NCBI GenBank assembly: GCA_964651395.1
Contig: CAZYXZ010000003.1
Location: forward strand, 55,838-119,837
DNA from: CAZYXZ01 sp964651395
GTDB lineage: Bacteria > Actinomycetota > Actinomycetes > BP-191
Length of the DNA stretch: 64,000 nt
Direction: 5' to 3'
The notes below the pieces were generated by a model. It saw only the letters and a program-made list of their open reading frames with translations. It did not search any database and was not told where the DNA came from. This document shows positions 62,278-64,000 of the stretch, one piece after another. Position numbers and translations under genes: made by a program. Position 1 is the first letter of the stretch. Each line of letters opens with the position of its first letter.

Positions 62278-63930
62278 TCAGGAGGCGATCTCGAAGACCA
62301 CGATGTCCCCCCGGTCGGTACGCCGGAGCGGCAGACCGTCCACCGCCTTGTCCGCCGCGCCCGCCCAGTCGCCGCCGGCCGCCATGGCGCGGTGGACGAC
62401 GACGGTCCGCACCCCGAGCGTCCGCAGGTACGCGACCGACGTCGCGTCCGGGAAGCTCTTCACCGCCTCGCGCGTGCGCTCGAGCTCCTTGGGGGTGAAC
62501 CCGCTCTGCCCGTTGACGATCGCCGGGAAGCCGTCGGTCGACCAGAACATGTACTTCTGGTCCGCGAAGTAGTCGGTGGGCAGATGGAACTGGGGCCCGG
62601 TCAGCGCCGCGATCCCGGGCGGCGCCGCGGGCACCTCCGGGTAGTCGGTCTTCCCCCAGCCCTCCAGCAGCACGAGACCGGCCAGACCGAGGCATACGTA
62701 CGCCGGCGCGCGGCGGGAGACCAGGGACGCGTTGCGGGCGAGCCGCTCGGCACCGAGCGCCGCGAGCAGGGCCAGCCCGAGCGTCACCAAGGTCATGATC
62801 CGGCCCGGCGTCCGGATGCCCTGCCACCCCGGCGCGTACTCGAACAGGAGCTTGTAGGTGAACCGGCCCCCGAACAGGAACTTGGTGCCGAGGGTGAACG
62901 CCAGGGCGACGAGCGTCCCGACCGCCAGTCCGGTCCGCAGGCGCCGTCCTCGCACGCCGCGCGCGGTGCCGTAGCCGGCCAGCAGCAGCAACGTGAAGCC
63001 CGGCAGCACGGCCTGCTCCGCAGACCAGGCGAGCCGGTCGCGCGCCTTCTTCGTCGGCTCGGCGAGCAGCTTGCTCTCGGCGGGCGCGACGAGCAGGCCG
63101 CGCAGCGGCGGGGAGTAGAAGTCGACGTCCGAGTACGTGCGTCGCGCCTCGGGGTGCGCGTCCACCACCCGAAGGTACGGGCGGGCCAGCAGCCCGCTCA
63201 CGGCGACGAAGACGACGGCGCCCGCCACCGTCGCGAGGACGAGCGAGCGAGGTAGGGCAGGCCGGCCCCGGCGGAGCCAGTACGCGGCCGCGACCACCAC
63301 GAGCGCGGCCAGCAGGTAGCCCAGCTGCAGGCCGAGGGCGAAGCCCAGGCTCACCTGCCACGTCGCGACCAGCCAGCCGGCGACGACGTACTTCGGTCGG
63401 CCGCGCGAGTAGCCCCGCAGCAGCAGGAACAGCGCGAGGGGGATGCCACCGCTGGAGATGATGTGCAGGTGCCCGTCGTGGGCCAGCCGCCAGGGGGAAT
63501 AGGCGAACGCCGACCCGGCCAGCAGCGCCACCAGCGGCCGGACGCCGAGCTCCCGCGCGAGCAGGTACGCCCCGACGAACGCGAGCGCGTAGGCGAAGAG
63601 GAAGAGCAGGTTGTAGCGCACGAGCGCAGCCGACCGGCCGTCGCCGATCAGCCCGGCCGGTGCGTAGCCGATCAGCGCGTCGCTGAAGGCGAGGCTGTCG
63701 CGCAGCGGCCAGAAGGTGTTGCTCTGGAAGAGGTGCAACGGCTGGCTGGTCACCGCGTGCCCGCCCCAGGCCACCTGCCAGCTCTGCAGGAGCGGGTCCG
63801 CCGTGTCGTGCGGGATCACCCGGCTCAGGTTGCGCAGCACAGGCCAGTGCAGCCAGCCGGAGAGTCCGACCCCGGCCAGCGCGGCGAGCACCACCTCGCG
63901 GCGCACGTGTCGACCGGCTCGCCGGGTCAC
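62278..63930 (-). CDS. Polytopic membrane protein, paralogue B (glycosyltransferase-like)
   Basis: The 550-residue protein starts with GTG in a GTGA overlap with the stop of the preceding partial gene. It shares the whole plan of paralogue A: DTADPLLQSWQVAWG, FQSNTFWPLRDSLAFSDALIGYAPAGLIG, multiple helices, KKARDRLAWSAEQAVLPG, and the soluble end with WSTDGFPAIVNGQSGFTPKE. The tandem pair probably arose by duplication. The function is unknown beyond membrane location; a GT-C-like role is inferred from the early acidic loop and helix number. Confidence 0.75.
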   Translation of the reverse strand: MTRRAGRHVRREVVLAALAGVGLSGWLHWPVLRNLSRVIPHDTADPLLQSWQVAWGGHAVTSQPLHLFQSNTFWPLRDSLAFSDALIGYAPAGLIGDGRSAALVRYNLLFLFAYALAFVGAYLLARELGVRPLVALLAGSAFAYSPWRLAHDGHLHIISSGGIPLALFLLLRGYSRGRPKYVVAGWLVATWQVSLGFALGLQLGYLLAALVVVAAAYWLRRGRPALPRSLVLATVAGAVVFVAVSGLLARPYLRVVDAHPEARRTYSDVDFYSPPLRGLLVAPAESKLLAEPTKKARDRLAWSAEQAVLPGFTLLLLAGYGTARGVRGRRLRTGLAVGTLVALAFTLGTKFLFGGRFTYKLLFEYAPGWQGIRTPGRIMTLVTLGLALLAALGAERLARNASLVSRRAPAYVCLGLAGLVLLEGWGKTDYPEVPAAPPGIAALTGPQFHLPTDYFADQKYMFWSTDGFPAIVNGQSGFTPKELERTREAVKSFPDATSVAYLRTLGVRTVVVHRAMAAGGDWAGAADKAVDGLPLRRTDRGDIVVFEIAS

Positions 63931-64000
63931 CCGGCAGAGGCCGGCGCAGCGTCGTCGTCGGCCAGAGGCTCGCGCCTGCGCGGCGCACGGACCCGGTCCG
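63927..64000 (-). CDS. 3' end of a further gene cut by the window edge
   Basis: On the minus strand one frame reads DRVRAPRRREPLADDDAAPASAG and then a stop whose TGA overlaps the GTG of paralogue B. Four-base overlaps of this sort occur repeatedly in this genome, which supports a real upstream gene in the same operon. Only 23 residues are visible, so no product can be named. Confidence 0.45.
   Translation of the reverse strand, partial: DRVRAPRRREPLADDDAAPASAG

Noticed and set aside
1..64000. tRNA or rRNA genes
   Set aside because: I saw no cloverleaf-like or conserved rRNA segments on reading both strands; a covariance search would be needed to exclude small RNAs.

Overview
The window is 64 kb of high-GC actinobacterial chromosome. 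Codon use, GTG/TTG starts, a SigE-family sigma factor, a CsoR/CopB copper operon, the rpsF-ssb-rpsR-rplI cluster and a class 3 (Ala-start) intein in dnaB all point to Actinomycetota. I cannot place it more finely.

Layout. 1-12.7 kb: ordinary chromosome with secreted and cell-surface proteins, two alpha/beta hydrolases, a sigma/membrane-partner pair, a GAF-PP2C phosphatase and a copper exporter operon with its CsoR operator. 12.7-17.1 kb: a gene-sparse strip of small lipoproteins, an epimerase and a doubly frameshifted LPXTG surface-protein gene. 17.147-44.959 kb: a Tn7-like transposon of about 27.8 kb, which I delimit from the sequence. 44.96-64 kb: core chromosome with dnaB plus intein, an MBL-fold protein, a PadR/methyltransferase pair, ribosomal genes with ssb, a cupredoxin, an aldehyde dehydrogenase, endonuclease IV, a penicillin-amidase-family enzyme, a PGRP-type amidase, a family 2 glycosyltransferase and two paralogous polytopic membrane proteins.

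The transposon is the main finding. Its left end carries three copies of a CAGGCGAATT-like motif, and its right end four inverted copies. The outermost 25 bp of the two ends match at 17 positions. Both ends begin TG, and the element is flanked by the 8-bp direct repeat GCATCTAG. The right-hand copy overlaps the dnaB stop codon, so the element sits 4 bp downstream of the replicative helicase gene, in the way Tn7 sits downstream of glmS. The transposition operon, tnsA-like, tniA/tnsB, tniB/tnsC and two different tniQ genes, is joined by four consecutive 4-bp start/stop overlaps.

The cargo is largely defence-type. It holds a complete type I restriction-modification system (hsdM-hsdS-hsdR) and a type II-like CBASS operon (CD-NTase, a fused E2-E1-JAB protein, a TIR-SAVED effector). 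It also holds a 1491-residue sacsin/GHKL ATPase with a DUF3883-like end. A further module that I do not recognise as a described system contains an RNase H/RuvC-fold protein, a Ser/Thr kinase, an unknown protein and a ribbon-helix-helix-like protein. An orotate phosphoribosyltransferase gene and an EcsC-family gene occupy the left end of the element.
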